Source of the DNA: an uncultured Clostridia bacterium
Lineage (GTDB): Bacteria; Bacillota; Clostridia; TANB77; CAG-508
Reading direction: 5' to 3'
NCBI GenBank assembly: GCA_934177725.1
Contig: CAKPPO010000006.1
Coordinates: 1 to 64,000, forward strand
DNA length: 64,000 bases
Shown here: in pieces, positions 19,871 to 29,390 of the stretch
Layout: each line of letters begins with the position of its first letter
How positions within the stretch are numbered: position 1 is the stretch's first letter
Program-made: the position numbers and the translations under genes
The notes under the pieces: generated by a model
Database searches by the model: none
What the model was told of the DNA's origin: nothing
The model's input: the letters and a program-made list of their open reading frames with translations, nothing else

Positions 19871-20570
19871 TTCTATTATTGCAGAAGGAAGAACAACAAA
19901 TGAAGCTGTTGAAAATGGATTAAAAGAATTAAAAGTATCTAAAGATAGAGTAGATATAAAAGTATTAGAAAATGAAAACAAAAAAAGTTTTTTTAGTATA
20001 TTAACACCAAGAGTAGTAAAAGTTCAACTTACAATAAAAGAAAATTCAAATAAAGAAGAAAAAAAAGAAGTAAAAGAAGAAAAGCCAAAAAGAGAATATG
20101 ATCATAATGAAGAAGATATATCTATAGCTAAAGAAAGAGTAGAAGAATTTTTAAAAGAATGCTTACAAAAAGTTGATAATACATTAGAATATACAATTAA
20201 AGAAGAAGATTATACTATATATGTAGATATAAACGGAAACGCAGCAGGAACTTTAATAGGTTATAGAGGTGAAACATTAAATTCTATGCAAACTATATTA
20301 TCTACAATTGCAAATAGAGGTTTTAATAGCAAAATCAGATTAATATTAGACATAGAAAATTATCGTCAAAAAAGAGAAAAAACATTAGAAGAATTAGCAG
20401 AAAAAGTTTCTAAAACTGTATTAAAAACAGGAAAGTCAATTACATTAGAGCCAATGTCAGCATATGAAAGGAAAATAATACATAGCAAATTACAAGACAG
20501 TAATAAAATAGAAACGCATAGCATTGGAGAAGGAGATAACAGAAGAGTTGTTATTTCTAAAATAAGATAA
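19863..20570 (+). CDS. khpB: RNA-binding protein Jag/KhpB
   Basis: A 235-residue protein with the three KhpB domains: an N-terminal Jag_N domain (MSNSIIAEGRTTNEAVENGL, residues 1-55), a charged linker, a KH domain with IGYRGETLNSMQTILSTIAN (about 130-160) and a C-terminal R3H domain with MSAYERKIIHSKLQ and IGEGDNRRVVISK. KhpB with KhpA binds RNA and affects cell division and cell-wall genes; in Bacillus it is linked to SpoIIIJ. It overlaps yidC, so the two are translationally coupled. Confidence 0.95.
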   Translation: MSNSIIAEGRTTNEAVENGLKELKVSKDRVDIKVLENENKKSFFSILTPRVVKVQLTIKENSNKEEKKEVKEEKPKREYDHNEEDISIAKERVEEFLKECLQKVDNTLEYTIKEEDYTIYVDINGNAAGTLIGYRGETLNSMQTILSTIANRGFNSKIRLILDIENYRQKREKTLEELAEKVSKTVLKTGKSITLEPMSAYERKIIHSKLQDSNKIETHSIGEGDNRRVVISKIR

Positions 20571-20588
20571 TTTAATATAAAAAATCCG

Positions 20589-20658
20589 AAGTCAAAGTGA
20601 AGATTTTAATTTAAGTATATTTTTATATATTTATATTAATCTATAACTTTGGCTTTTT
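20589..20658 (+). terminator. Probable terminator after khpB
   Basis: AAGTCAAAGT (20589-20598) can pair with ACTTTGGCTT (20646-20655, with one G-U), and a T-run follows. The loop is long and A/T-rich, so the strength is uncertain. Confidence 0.5.
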
Positions 20659-20704
20659 TTATATTCTAGGAAAGTTGATAATTTTCTGTAGAATATAAAT
20701 ATGA

Positions 20705-20755
20705 CAGAAATTAGATTTTGTAGCAGTTTGCACTGCGTACAAAATCTTGATTCTG
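20705..20755. other. Long nearly perfect hairpin upstream of mnmE
   Basis: CAGAA, AGATTTTGTA and GCAGT on the left arm pair with ACTGC, TACAAAATCT and TTCTG on the right arm across a TTGC loop, giving about 20 base pairs with only small bulges. No T-run follows, so it is not a simple terminator. It sits about 38 bases before the mnmE start and could be a leader structure or a small mobile inverted repeat. Confidence 0.6.
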
Positions 20756-20792
20756 TGGTTAAATAAATATAAAAATATATAAGGAGGAAAAG

Positions 20793-22175
20793 ATGGAAAC
20801 AATAGCAGCAATATCTACGGCTATAGGTAATGGCGGAATTGGAATTATTCGTATGAGTGGTAAAGAATCCTTTAAAATATTAGAAAAAATATTTAAAAAT
20901 AGTAAAGGAGAAAAATTAGATTTAAATAAAATAAAAGGTTACACCATACAATATGGAACAATTGTAGATTCAAAAACAAATGAAAAAATAGATGAAGTAT
21001 TAGTTTCTTTTTTTAAAAATCCTAAAAGCTATACAAGAGAGGATATGTGTGAAATAAACTCTCATGGGGGAATGATTATAGAAAAGCAAATATTAGAGCA
21101 ATGTTTGAAAAATGGAGCTATATTAGCTGAACCTGGGGAATTTACTAAAAGAGCATTTTTAAATGGAAGAATAGATTTATCACAAGCAGAATCAATTATG
21201 GATTTAATAAATAGTAAAACTGAAAAAGAATTAAAAGCATCTATAAATCAATTACAAGGAGAGTTATCTAATAAAATAAATGAAATACGACATGATTTAC
21301 TAGATATAATGGCAGATATAGAAGCTTCTATAGATTATCCAGAATATGATATAGAAGAAGTTACAAATAGCAAAGCATTAGGTATTTTGAATAATACAAA
21401 AGATAAATTAGAAAGTTTAAAAGATACATTTAGGAGTGGAAAAATATTAAAAGAGGGAATAAAAACAGCAATTATAGGTAGACCAAATGCAGGAAAATCC
21501 TCTCTATTAAATAAAATATTAAAAGAGGAAAGAGCTATAGTGAGCGAAATAGAAGGTACTACAAGAGATACAATAGAAGAATTTATAACAATAAAAGGAA
21601 TACCTTTAAAAATAATAGATACTGCAGGAATAAGAAAAACTTCAGATAAAATAGAAAAAATAGGAGTAAAAAAAGCACTAGATATAGCTAAAGATGCAGA
21701 ATTAGTATTAGTTATATTAGATAATTCAAAAGATTTAACTGAAGAAGATAGAGAAATTTTGAAATTAGCAGAAAGTAAAAATTCAATTATATTATTAAAT
21801 AAAGTAGATTTAAAAGAAAATAATTTGGAAAAAAGTGAAGAATTAAAAAAATTAAATAAAAGAATAATAAAAATATCTGCTAAAAATGGAAATGGAATAG
21901 AAGAGTTGTATAATGAAATTGAAAATATGTTCCAAATTAAAAATTTAGAAACAGATGGAGAAATAATTATTACTAATATAAGGCATAAAAATCAAATTGA
22001 ATATGCAATTAATAATATTAATGAAGCAATAAATGCAGTAAAAAATAATTTGCCAATTGATATAATTTCTATTTCAATAAAACAAACTTTAGAAGATTTA
22101 GGAAAAATAACAGGGGAAAATGTATCAGAAGATATTATAAATGAAATATTCTCAAAATTTTGCTTAGGAAAATAA
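20793..22175 (+). CDS. mnmE: tRNA modification GTPase MnmE
   Basis: A 460-residue GTPase which, with MnmG (next gene), installs cmnm5 groups on U34 of certain tRNAs. The folate-binding N-domain begins METIAAISTAIGNGGIGIIR. The G domain has Walker A IGRPNAGKSSLLNKIL, the switch EGTTRDTIEEF, G3 DTAGIR and NKVD. The protein ends in FCLGK, the catalytic C(I/L)GK motif. A TAAGGAGG ribosome site precedes the ATG. The usual order mnmE-mnmG-rsmG is kept, but a 507-base spacer with repeat-like elements lies before mnmG. Confidence 0.98.
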   Translation: METIAAISTAIGNGGIGIIRMSGKESFKILEKIFKNSKGEKLDLNKIKGYTIQYGTIVDSKTNEKIDEVLVSFFKNPKSYTREDMCEINSHGGMIIEKQILEQCLKNGAILAEPGEFTKRAFLNGRIDLSQAESIMDLINSKTEKELKASINQLQGELSNKINEIRHDLLDIMADIEASIDYPEYDIEEVTNSKALGILNNTKDKLESLKDTFRSGKILKEGIKTAIIGRPNAGKSSLLNKILKEERAIVSEIEGTTRDTIEEFITIKGIPLKIIDTAGIRKTSDKIEKIGVKKALDIAKDAELVLVILDNSKDLTEEDREILKLAESKNSIILLNKVDLKENNLEKSEELKKLNKRIIKISAKNGNGIEELYNEIENMFQIKNLETDGEIIITNIRHKNQIEYAINNINEAINAVKNNLPIDIISISIKQTLEDLGKITGENVSEDIINEIFSKFCLGK

Positions 22176-22682
22176 AAAAACGCACGAGAATAGAAAATAA
22201 AAAGAAAAGAATGACAAGACAAGTAATTTTATATTGCAAATATAAAAGAAGCTTAAAATCGATTTTGAAAATAATTTTTTTAAAATACAACAATAAACAT
22301 ATGGGTAAAATATTAATAGCAAAATTAACCTATATATACTAAAAAATATCTTCTGAAACCTTAGAACAGTAAGGGTTACAAAAGATAAAAGAGAACACCG
22401 ACAAAATTTGACAATAAGTCAAAAAGACAAACAACAAGACAATAATATTAGTATATAAAGAAATAAAAAAATATGTTGTCAAAATAACAATAGAACAAAA
22501 ATTCAAGTTTCATAAAAAACGAGTAAAAATGTTTCACAAAAAAATATTAGATGATTATAATTACCAAAAGGGACAGATTAACCTTTGGGGACGTTTCCTT
22601 TTGGAGTAGTATAAAAAATGAAACAGAAGGGACAAATGACGCATTTAGAAACGTCCCTTTTGCGTCACGAAAGGAGTAAAAG
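22176..22682. other. 507-base spacer between mnmE and mnmG
   Basis: I see no convincing gene. The first 370 bases are AT-rich, with scattered GACAA/GACAAG motifs. The last 120 bases carry two hairpin-forming GGGAC elements (listed separately). The mnmG ribosome site AAAGGAG directly follows the second element. Confidence 0.6.
22564..22666. repeat. REP-like GGGAC/GTCCC inverted elements
   Basis: Element 1: CCAAAAGG (22564-22571) with CCTTTTGG (22597-22604), enclosing GGGACAGATTAACC and GGGGACGTTT. Element 2: AAGGGAC (22627-22633) with GTCCCTT (22653-22659), interleaved with GACGCA (22638-22643) and TGCGTC (22661-22666). Similar GGGACA...GTCTCC and AACGTCCC pieces occur at 62637 and 38150. They resemble the short GGGAC palindromes often dispersed in Clostridia genomes and mobilised by REP-associated (Y1) transposases. 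No transposase is in the window. Confidence 0.6.
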
Positions 22683-24563
22683 ATGAAATATAATGCAGGA
22701 AAATATGATATAGCAGTAATTGGAGCAGGACATGCAGGTTGCGAAGCAGCACTAGCTTGTGCAAGAATGGGTATGAAGACATTAATGTTTTCTATTAGCC
22801 TGGAGGCTGTTGCAAATATGCCTTGTAACCCACATATAGGAGGAAGTTCCAAAGGACATTTAGTAAGAGAGATAGATTGCCTTGGGGGAGAAATGGGGAA
22901 AAACATCGACAAAACTTACACTCAATTGCGTATGTTAAACACCTCTAAAGGACCAGCAGTTTATTCTTTAAGAGCACAGGCTGATAGAAAAAGATATCAA
23001 GAAGAAATGAAGCATACATTAGAAAAACAAGAAAATTTATATATTAAACAAGCTGAAATAGTAGATTTTACAGTAGAAAATGGAAAAGTAAAGTCTATAG
23101 AAACAAATATTGGTGCAATATATGATGTAGATTGTATCATTGTAGCAACAGGTACATATTTAAAAGGAAAAATATTCATAGGAGAAGTTTCTTTTGAAAG
23201 TGGACCAGATGGAGTATTCCCAGCAAATAAATTATCAGAGGCTTTAAAAAGAGAAGGAGTAGATTTAGTTAGATTTAAAACAGGTACTCCTGCAAGAATA
23301 AACAAAAATAGTATAGATTTTTCAAAAATGGAAATACAAGAAGGAGACAAGCATCCAGAGGCATTTTCTTTTGAAGATAAAATAGATGATAGTGTAGAGC
23401 AATTACCATGTTATTTAACATATACAAATGCAAAAACTCATGAGATAATACGTAAAAATTTACATCGTTCACCTTTATATGGTGGAGAGATTGTGGGAAC
23501 AGGACCTAGATATTGCCCATCTATAGAAGATAAAGTAGTTCGTTTTGCAGATAAAGAAAGACATCAAATATTTGTAGAACCAATAGGGAGAAATACAGAC
23601 GAAATGTATATTCAAGGAATGAGTTCATCTCTTCCAGAAGATGTGCAAATAGCAATGTATAGAACTCTTCCAGGGCTAGAACATGCAGAGTTTACAAGAC
23701 CTGCATATGCAATAGAATATGATTGTATTAATCCTGCAGATTTAAAATTATCTTTAGAATATAAGAAAATAGATGGATTATTCTTTGCAGGGCAAACAAA
23801 CGGAACATCAGGATATGAAGAAGCAGCTTGCCAAGGATTAATGGCAGGAATAAATGCAAGTTTAAAATTAAAAGGAAAAGATCCAGTAATATTAGATAGA
23901 ACTCAGGGATATATAGGTGTTTTAATTGATGATATTGTAACAAAAGGAACAAATGAACCATATAGAATGATGACATCTCGTGCTGAATATAGACTTTTAT
24001 TAAGACAAGATAACGCAGATTTAAGATTGCTAGAAATAGGTTATAAAGTAGGTCTTGTATCTGAAGAAAGATATCAAAAGTTTTTAAAGAAAAAGAAGAG
24101 TATTGAAGATGAAATTGCAAGGGTAAGAGCTACAATTATAAGACCAACTAAAGAAGTAAATGAATTTTTGAAAAAATATAATTCTTCAGAACTTACTACA
24201 GGAGCAAGTTTAGCAGATTTAGTAAAAAGAACAGAATTAACTTATGAAGGATTAAAAGAAATAGATCCTAATAGACCAGAATTAGCAGAACAAGTAGAAA
24301 AAGAAGTTGGAATAGAGCTAAAATATGAGGGATATATTAAATTACAAGCAGAACAAGTAGAAAAATTTAAAAAATTAGAGCAAAAGTTATTACCAGAAGA
24401 TATAAATTATGAAGATATTAAAGGTTTAAGACTAGAAGCTAGACAAAAATTGAATAAAATAAGACCAAATTTTGTAGGACAAGCATCTAGAATTTCAGGG
24501 GTATCTCCTGCAGATATATCTGTACTTCTAATTTATTTAGAAACTTATAATAAAATAAAATGA
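22683..24563 (+). CDS. mnmG: tRNA uridine 5-carboxymethylaminomethyl modification enzyme MnmG
   Basis: A 626-residue FAD-dependent partner of MnmE. The N-terminal dinucleotide-binding motif is [19 protein letters not shown]. Further signatures are [42 protein letters not shown] and [20 protein letters not shown]. The C-terminal helical tRNA-binding domain ends [18 protein letters not shown]. Length is normal. The start follows AAAGGAG, which itself abuts a GGGAC repeat, so the repeat may sit in the 5' untranslated region. Confidence 0.98.
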   Translation: MKYNAGKYDIAVIGAGHAGCEAALACARMGMKTLMFSISLEAVANMPCNPHIGGSSKGHLVREIDCLGGEMGKNIDKTYTQLRMLNTSKGPAVYSLRAQADRKRYQEEMKHTLEKQENLYIKQAEIVDFTVENGKVKSIETNIGAIYDVDCIIVATGTYLKGKIFIGEVSFESGPDGVFPANKLSEALKREGVDLVRFKTGTPARINKNSIDFSKMEIQEGDKHPEAFSFEDKIDDSVEQLPCYLTYTNAKTHEIIRKNLHRSPLYGGEIVGTGPRYCPSIEDKVVRFADKERHQIFVEPIGRNTDEMYIQGMSSSLPEDVQIAMYRTLPGLEHAEFTRPAYAIEYDCINPADLKLSLEYKKIDGLFFAGQTNGTSGYEEAACQGLMAGINASLKLKGKDPVILDRTQGYIGVLIDDIVTKGTNEPYRMMTSRAEYRLLLRQDNADLRLLEIGYKVGLVSEERYQKFLKKKKSIEDEIARVRATIIRPTKEVNEFLKKYNSSELTTGASLADLVKRTELTYEGLKEIDPNRPELAEQVEKEVGIELKYEGYIKLQAEQVEKFKKLEQKLLPEDINYEDIKGLRLEARQKLNKIRPNFVGQASRISGVSPADISVLLIYLETYNKIK

Positions 24564-24625
24564 TCTTAAAAGGCCTATTTTAAGCATATATAAGCTTTAA
24601 AAACTTACATATATAAGGAGGAAAT

Positions 24626-25342
24626 ATGGAATTTGAAATATTTTCAGAAGAATTAGAAATAGCAGCAAAGCAAATAGAAATAGAATTAACAAAAAAACAA
24701 ATAGAAAAATATTATAATTATATGAATTTGTTACTAGAATGGAACGAAAAAATAAATTTAACGGCAATAATAGATCCAAAAGAAATAGTATTAAAACATT
24801 TTGTAGATTCTTTAACAATTGCTAAATATATTAAAGATGATGAAAAATTGATAGATGTAGGTACAGGAGCAGGTTTTCCTGGAATACCATTATCTATAGT
24901 AAAAGAAAATACAGATATAGTGTTATTAGATTCTTTAAATAAGAGGATAAATTTTTTAGAAGAAGTAAAAGAAAATTTAAAATTAGAAAATATAACAACA
25001 ATACATGGTAGAGCTGAAGAATTTGGAAAAAATAAAAAAGAAAGGGAAACATATGATATTTCAACATCAAGAGCTGTTGCACCTTTAAATATATTGTTAG
25101 AATATTTACTTCCTCTAGTAAAAGTAGGAGGAAAAGCTATATGTATGAAAGGATCTAATATAGAAGAAATAGAAAATGCGAAAAATGCTTTAGAAATATT
25201 AGGTGGAAAAATAGAAAAAATAGAAGAAATTACTCTTCCAAATAGTGATATAAAAAGAAATATTATTATAGTAAAAAAAGTAAAAAATACACCTTCAAAA
25301 TATCCTAGAAAGCCTGGAACTCCAAGCAAAGAACCAATCTAA
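24626..25342 (+). CDS. rsmG: 16S rRNA (guanine527-N7)-methyltransferase RsmG
   Basis: A 238-residue methyltransferase. The SAM-binding motif is LIDVGTGAGFPGIPLSIV (about residues 75-95). The upstream WNEKINLTAIIDPKEIVLKHFVDSL and the downstream TSRAVAPLNILLEY and ICMKGSNI are RsmG signatures. AAGGAGG lies just before the ATG. It is the last gene of mnmE-mnmG-rsmG and is followed by a strong terminator before soj. Loss of this enzyme gives low-level streptomycin resistance in other bacteria. Confidence 0.97.
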   Translation: MEFEIFSEELEIAAKQIEIELTKKQIEKYYNYMNLLLEWNEKINLTAIIDPKEIVLKHFVDSLTIAKYIKDDEKLIDVGTGAGFPGIPLSIVKENTDIVLLDSLNKRINFLEEVKENLKLENITTIHGRAEEFGKNKKERETYDISTSRAVAPLNILLEYLLPLVKVGGKAICMKGSNIEEIENAKNALEILGGKIEKIEEITLPNSDIKRNIIIVKKVKNTPSKYPRKPGTPSKEPI

Positions 25343-25380
25343 GAAAGTATAGTAAATTATAAGAAAAAATCATATAAAAA

Positions 25381-25416
25381 AGTCAACAAATATTGTAATA
25401 TTTATTGACTTTTTTT
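25381..25416 (+). terminator. Terminator after rsmG
   Basis: AGTCAA and AAATATT pair with ATATTT and TTGACT, with single-base bulges and a short loop. The hairpin ends in a run of seven T residues. Confidence 0.9.
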
Positions 25417-25463
25417 GTATATTTTTATATTATTAATATGTTAGAAAAATGGAGGTAATATCA

Positions 25464-26249
25464 GTGGGAAAAGTAATATCAATTGCAAATCAAAAAGGTG
25501 GAGTAGGAAAGACTACAACAGCAGTAAATTTAAGTACAATATTAGCTAAAAAAGGGAAAAAGGTATTAATGATAGATACTGACCCACAAGGAAATGGAAC
25601 AAGTGGATTAGGTATAGACAAAAATGTTAATTTTTCTGTATATGATGTTATTATAAATGATGTAGAAATAGAAAATACAGTTCAAACTACAATGGTAAAA
25701 AATTTGGAAGTATGTCCATCTAATATAAACCTTGCAGGAGCTGAAGTTGAACTTGTTTCAATGATGTCTAGAGAGTACAGATTAAAGGAAAAAGTAGATA
25801 GTCAAAAAGACAAATATGATTATATTATAATAGATTGTCCACCATCTTTAGGACTAATTACATTAAATGCTTTTACAGCATCAGATAGTGTGCTAATTCC
25901 TGTACAATGTGAATATTATGCATTAGAGGGACTCGGACAACTTATAAACACTATAAATTTAGTAAAAAAACATTTAAATAAAGACTTAGAAGTAGAAGGA
26001 GCTTTACTTACTATGTTTGACATTAGGACAAATTTATCAAACCAAGTAGTAAAAGAAGTTAATAAATATTTTGAAAACAAAGTGTATAAAACAGTTATAC
26101 CAAGAAATGTAAGACTTAGTGAAGCACCAAGCTATGGTATGCCAATATCAGTATATGATCCAAAATCTAAAGGAGCAAAATCTTACGATAAATTTGTAAA
26201 AGAATTTTTAAAGAAAAATGAAGAAGAAGCTAAAAAGAAAGGAGAATAA
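25464..26249 (+). CDS. soj: Chromosome-partitioning ATPase Soj/ParA
   Basis: A 261-residue ParA ATPase that acts with ParB and DnaA at the origin. The deviant Walker A is ANQKGGVGKTTTAVNLS, followed by VLMIDTDPQGNGTSGLGI and YIIIDCPPSLGLITLNAF. I chose the GTG at 25464 because a perfect GGAGGT lies just upstream of it; the ATG at 25449 would lie before this ribosome site. The C-terminus is Lys/Glu-rich. It is followed two bases later by parB. Confidence 0.96.
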   Translation: MGKVISIANQKGGVGKTTTAVNLSTILAKKGKKVLMIDTDPQGNGTSGLGIDKNVNFSVYDVIINDVEIENTVQTTMVKNLEVCPSNINLAGAEVELVSMMSREYRLKEKVDSQKDKYDYIIIDCPPSLGLITLNAFTASDSVLIPVQCEYYALEGLGQLINTINLVKKHLNKDLEVEGALLTMFDIRTNLSNQVVKEVNKYFENKVYKTVIPRNVRLSEAPSYGMPISVYDPKSKGAKSYDKFVKEFLKKNEEEAKKKGE

Positions 26250-26251
26250 AA

Positions 26252-27127
26252 ATGGCTAAAAATACAGGATTAGGAAAAGGTTTAGATGCATTATTTAGTG
26301 ATAAAACAGTTATAGAAGATATAAAAAAAGAAGAAATAAAAGATGGAGAGAGAATTGAAAAAATAAAAATAGTAGATATAGAACCAAATAGAAATCAACC
26401 AAGAAGAAATTTTGATATGGAAGCAATAGAAGAACTTGCTGAATCTATTAAAATATATGGAGTTATTCAACCTATTATTGTTAATAAAAAAGATGGATAT
26501 TATGAAATAGTTGCAGGTGAAAGAAGATGGAGAGCATCAAAAAAAGCAGGACTTACAGAAATTCCATGCATAATTAGAAATGATGATGAGAGAAAGACAA
26601 AAGAAATAGCATTAATAGAAAATATACAAAGAGAAGATTTAAATCCAATTGAAAAAGCAAAGGGATTTAAACAATTGATAGACGAATATGGATTAAAACA
26701 ACAAGAATTAGCAGATATAATGGGAATGAATAGAAGTACAGTTACAAACTGCTTACGAATTTTAAATTTGGATCCAAGAGTTATAGATTTAGCATTAGAG
26801 GGGAAATTAACAGAAGGACATTGCCGTTCATTACTTGGTTTTGAAGATCCAGAACAACAATATAAAATGGCATTAAAAATAATAGAAACAGGACAAACAG
26901 TAAGAGATATAGAAAGAAGCCTAAAAAACAAGAAAAATGTTAGTAAAAATACAAAAGAAGATAGAAAAAAATATGAAGCAATTTATAGAGACATAGAAGA
27001 TAGATTCCAAGGTTTCTTTGGAACAAAAGTAAAAATAGATGCTAAAAAAAGAAGTGGAAGAATAATAATTAATTATTCTAATAATGAAGATCTAGAAAGA
27101 ATGTTAGATTTAATAAACAGAAATTAA
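26252..27127 (+). CDS. parB: Chromosome-partitioning protein ParB/Spo0J
   Basis: A 291-residue CTP-dependent parS-binding clamp. The N-terminal helix NTGLGKGLDALFSD interacts with ParA. The CTP-binding motifs are EPNRNQPRRNFD, GVIQPIIV and YEIVAGERRWRASKKAG. The helix-turn-helix is LKQQELADIMGMNRSTVTNCLRI. The C-terminal dimerisation domain follows. No obvious parS (TGTTCCACGTGGAACA) was recognised in the window; sites may lie outside or be diverged. It is translated as an operon with soj. Confidence 0.96.
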   Translation: MAKNTGLGKGLDALFSDKTVIEDIKKEEIKDGERIEKIKIVDIEPNRNQPRRNFDMEAIEELAESIKIYGVIQPIIVNKKDGYYEIVAGERRWRASKKAGLTEIPCIIRNDDERKTKEIALIENIQREDLNPIEKAKGFKQLIDEYGLKQQELADIMGMNRSTVTNCLRILNLDPRVIDLALEGKLTEGHCRSLLGFEDPEQQYKMALKIIETGQTVRDIERSLKNKKNVSKNTKEDRKKYEAIYRDIEDRFQGFFGTKVKIDAKKRSGRIIINYSNNEDLERMLDLINRN

Positions 27128-27189
27128 AATAAAAAAATGTGAAACATAATGAAAATAAAAACTAAAAAAAGTTTCATATGCGTAAATAT

Positions 27190-27219
27190 GCCTTAATAGA
27201 AATGTTAAGGCTATTTTTT
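27190..27219 (+). terminator. Terminator after parB
   Basis: GCCTTAA (27190-27196) pairs with TTAAGGC (27205-27211), followed by a T-run. The rest of the 373-base spacer to the tRNA genes is AT-rich, without genes. Confidence 0.85.
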
Positions 27220-27440
27220 GTAAGATAAAGAACTTATATTATAAAAGAAAGCTTTATATATTATATAAAATTACATTGCACAGAAAATTTATTTCATAAA
27301 TTTTCGCGCATGAACAAATTTACTGAAAATTTCAATTTTTTTGAGTAAGATAAAAAAGTAGAGTTAAGACTGAAAATTGAAAATTTTCAGATTTGTTCTT
27401 AAAATTTTGTATTTGCAAGTAAGTTTTTTACGTCTATCTA

Positions 27441-27470
27441 TTGACAACAAAAGCATTTTTGTGTTAATAT
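27441..27470 (+). promoter_or_regulatory. Promoter of the tRNA-Ser pair
   Basis: TTGACA (27441-27446) and TAATAT (27465-27470) with an 18-base spacer lie about 30 bases before the first tRNA. Confidence 0.75.
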
Positions 27471-27500
27471 ATATCTGTTACGAAACAAAGTAACAAATGT

Positions 27501-27592
27501 GCAGAGGTGGTCGAGTTGGTTTATGGCACCAGTCTTGAAAATTGGCGTGCGTTTGTAGCGTACCGTGGGTTCGAATCCCACCCTCTGCGCCA
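27501..27592 (+). tRNA. tRNA-Ser (anticodon UGA)
   Basis: GCAGAGG pairs with CCTCTGC in the acceptor stem. The anticodon loop is CTTGAAA, so the anticodon is TGA, reading UCA. A long variable arm (GCGTGCGTTTGTAGCGTACC region) is typical for serine. The T loop is GGGTTCGAATCCC and the CCA is encoded (27590-27592). Confidence 0.97.
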
Positions 27593-27625
27593 TTTTTTTT
27601 ATTAAAAGTTTAACTTGAAACATTT

Positions 27626-27716
27626 GGAGGCTTACCCAAGTGGTTGAAGGGGACAGTTTGCTAAACTGTTAGGGTTCGCAAGGGCCGCGAGGGTTCAAAT
27701 CCCTCAGCTTCCGCCA
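27626..27716 (+). tRNA. tRNA-Ser (anticodon GCU)
   Basis: GGAGGCT pairs with AGCTTCC. The anticodon loop TTGCTAA gives GCT, reading AGC/AGU. A long variable arm, T arm GAGGGTTCAAATCCCTC and encoded CCA are present. It lies 33 bases after the first tRNA-Ser, so they are co-transcribed. Confidence 0.97.
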
Positions 27717-27720
27717 AAAA

Positions 27721-27753
27721 AATATAAGGTATTATTTACCTTATATTTTTTTT
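27721..27753 (+). terminator. Terminator of the tRNA-Ser operon
   Basis: AATATAAGGTA (27721-27731) pairs with TACCTTATATT (27737-27747), followed by a T-run. Confidence 0.9.
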
Positions 27754-27792
27754 ATAAAATTATCTTATTTATGAATAAATTAAAATAGTGTA

Positions 27793-29109
27793 TTATCTTT
27801 CTATGTCTTGATATCTTTGAGATATCAATTTATATAGTTCTACTAAGATATCACCTTTAATTTCAGTTTCAGACTTTATAACAGGTATATTAATGTGTAA
27901 AAAATTATCTACATCTCCGGGATAACTTTTTATTACTCCATTTTGATAATGATTTAATAATCTTTCAAATTTTCTTATTAGTCCTTCAGTCTTTATTTCA
28001 TTTATTAAATTTTGTTTATTATAATTATGGCTTAAGTGATTTTTTTGTGATTGATAAAATGATGGAAATTTAGAAATTTTATCTTTTGTCCAATAATCTT
28101 TAAAATTTTTAATAGTTGTTTTATTTCTTTTTCTATGATATTCATAGTCTAAAACATACATACAAGGAACTTCAATGTCTGTAATTCCCTCTTGATTTAA
28201 AATGTCAATAAAAATACTTAATGCTAATATGCTTTTAGGATCTACTTTTTCTCTGTATTCTTCAGATATACCATTATTTAATTTATAAGATTTATTTCTA
28301 ACTTTTTTATTTATATTAAGTTGTGTATAAGAGCTTTGAGATATATTTGTATTTTGTATAGAACCTATAGAACAAACTCGTTTTCCATTTTTTTCATATA
28401 TTCCATATCGTATAACAGGAAGCGTACAATGTGGTCTATCAAAAAGTTCTGTATTGTTATAATAAGCTTTATCATAAATATTTATTTCTATTTCTCTAGA
28501 ATTTTCATCCCATGTTCTTGAAATTCCATTTTTTATGCAAAGTATATTATTATCTAAAGATTTTAATTTTCCTATATAAGTTTCTTTATTATATTTCTCA
28601 AAAGTTGTATCTTTTAACATTTCTACTTGTTTTCTTAAGAATTCTTCAGGATTATTGAAATCTTCTGGTGTTGCTCTTAACCAAATTTGTTCAAAACAAT
28701 TATTTTTTTCATATACAGCGAAACCTGTCATATTTGTTCTTAAAAAATACAATTCTATATCTTTTTCATAGAATCTTCTTAGCTGTTCAAAGAAATCTTT
28801 ATAATTATTTATTATCATTGCTGGTTGTATGCTATTACCATTTGATTTTTCTTTTATTCTTTGTAATATTATTCTGTGCTTTTTTTCTAGGCTTGAAACA
28901 AAAGATTTATCGTTAAATTGATTTCTATAATTTGAAAGTGTTTTTTCTATAAATTCTATTGCCTCAGTTTCAGTAAAAATAAATCTAAAATTAGGTAATT
29001 CATCACTAAATAATAGTTTATATAGTGTTTCTGTTATAAATTCTCGTGTTACATTTTCAAATGTAGGTTTTAAACTATCTGCTATGGTTTGATTACTATT
29101 TAGAATCAT
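27793..29109 (-). CDS. Unrecognised 438-residue protein
   Basis: I do not recognise a family. The protein is soluble-looking (no signal peptide or membrane segment). Its N-terminal third is helical and charged (ITETLYKLLFSDELPNF, EKKHRIILQRIKEKS). A possible beta-rich middle contains WDENSREIEINIYDKAYYNN and PHCTLPVIRYGIYEKNGKR. The C-terminal segment includes VPCMYVLDYEYHRKRNKTT and SYPGDVDNFLHINIPVI. It stands alone on the minus strand, between a tRNA-Ser pair and a divergently placed patatin gene, with a long AT-rich upstream stretch. The position just after a tRNA cluster fits an insertion, but no integrase or direct repeat was seen. Confidence 0.7.
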   Translation of the reverse strand: MILNSNQTIADSLKPTFENVTREFITETLYKLLFSDELPNFRFIFTETEAIEFIEKTLSNYRNQFNDKSFVSSLEKKHRIILQRIKEKSNGNSIQPAMIINNYKDFFEQLRRFYEKDIELYFLRTNMTGFAVYEKNNCFEQIWLRATPEDFNNPEEFLRKQVEMLKDTTFEKYNKETYIGKLKSLDNNILCIKNGISRTWDENSREIEINIYDKAYYNNTELFDRPHCTLPVIRYGIYEKNGKRVCSIGSIQNTNISQSSYTQLNINKKVRNKSYKLNNGISEEYREKVDPKSILALSIFIDILNQEGITDIEVPCMYVLDYEYHRKRNKTTIKNFKDYWTKDKISKFPSFYQSQKNHLSHNYNKQNLINEIKTEGLIRKFERLLNHYQNGVIKSYPGDVDNFLHINIPVIKSETEIKGDILVELYKLISQRYQDIER

Positions 29110-29390
29110 GTTCTTTACATTATCCTTTCTTTTATTTTGTAGCTATATATTATTATAACATAAAATTTAATAAATAGCATTATCTCTGTAAATAATGGAA
29201 AATAATAATCTAATAAATAAATAAAAAATAAATAATTAATAAAAAAAGAATAATTAAATAAAAAAAGAATAATTAAGTAAAAATAAAATAATTAAATAAA
29301 AAATAAAATTAATTAGTAAAATAATAATTTATTTTATTGTAAAAAGAATAAATAAAAAAATATTTAATAAAATTAATCAGGGTGATTTTT

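Noticed and set aside
22160..22342. 60-residue ORF after mnmE
   Set aside because: Overlaps the mnmE end, has no ribosome site and reads as Lys/Arg low-complexity sequence.
27438..27623. Minus-strand ORF containing RVGFEPTV
   Set aside because: It is antisense to the tRNA-Ser gene; such tRNA shadows are well-known false proteins.
29160..29378. AATAAATAAAAAA repeats as a CRISPR or tandem array
   Set aside because: They are irregular low-complexity A/T sequence with no constant repeat length or spacers.
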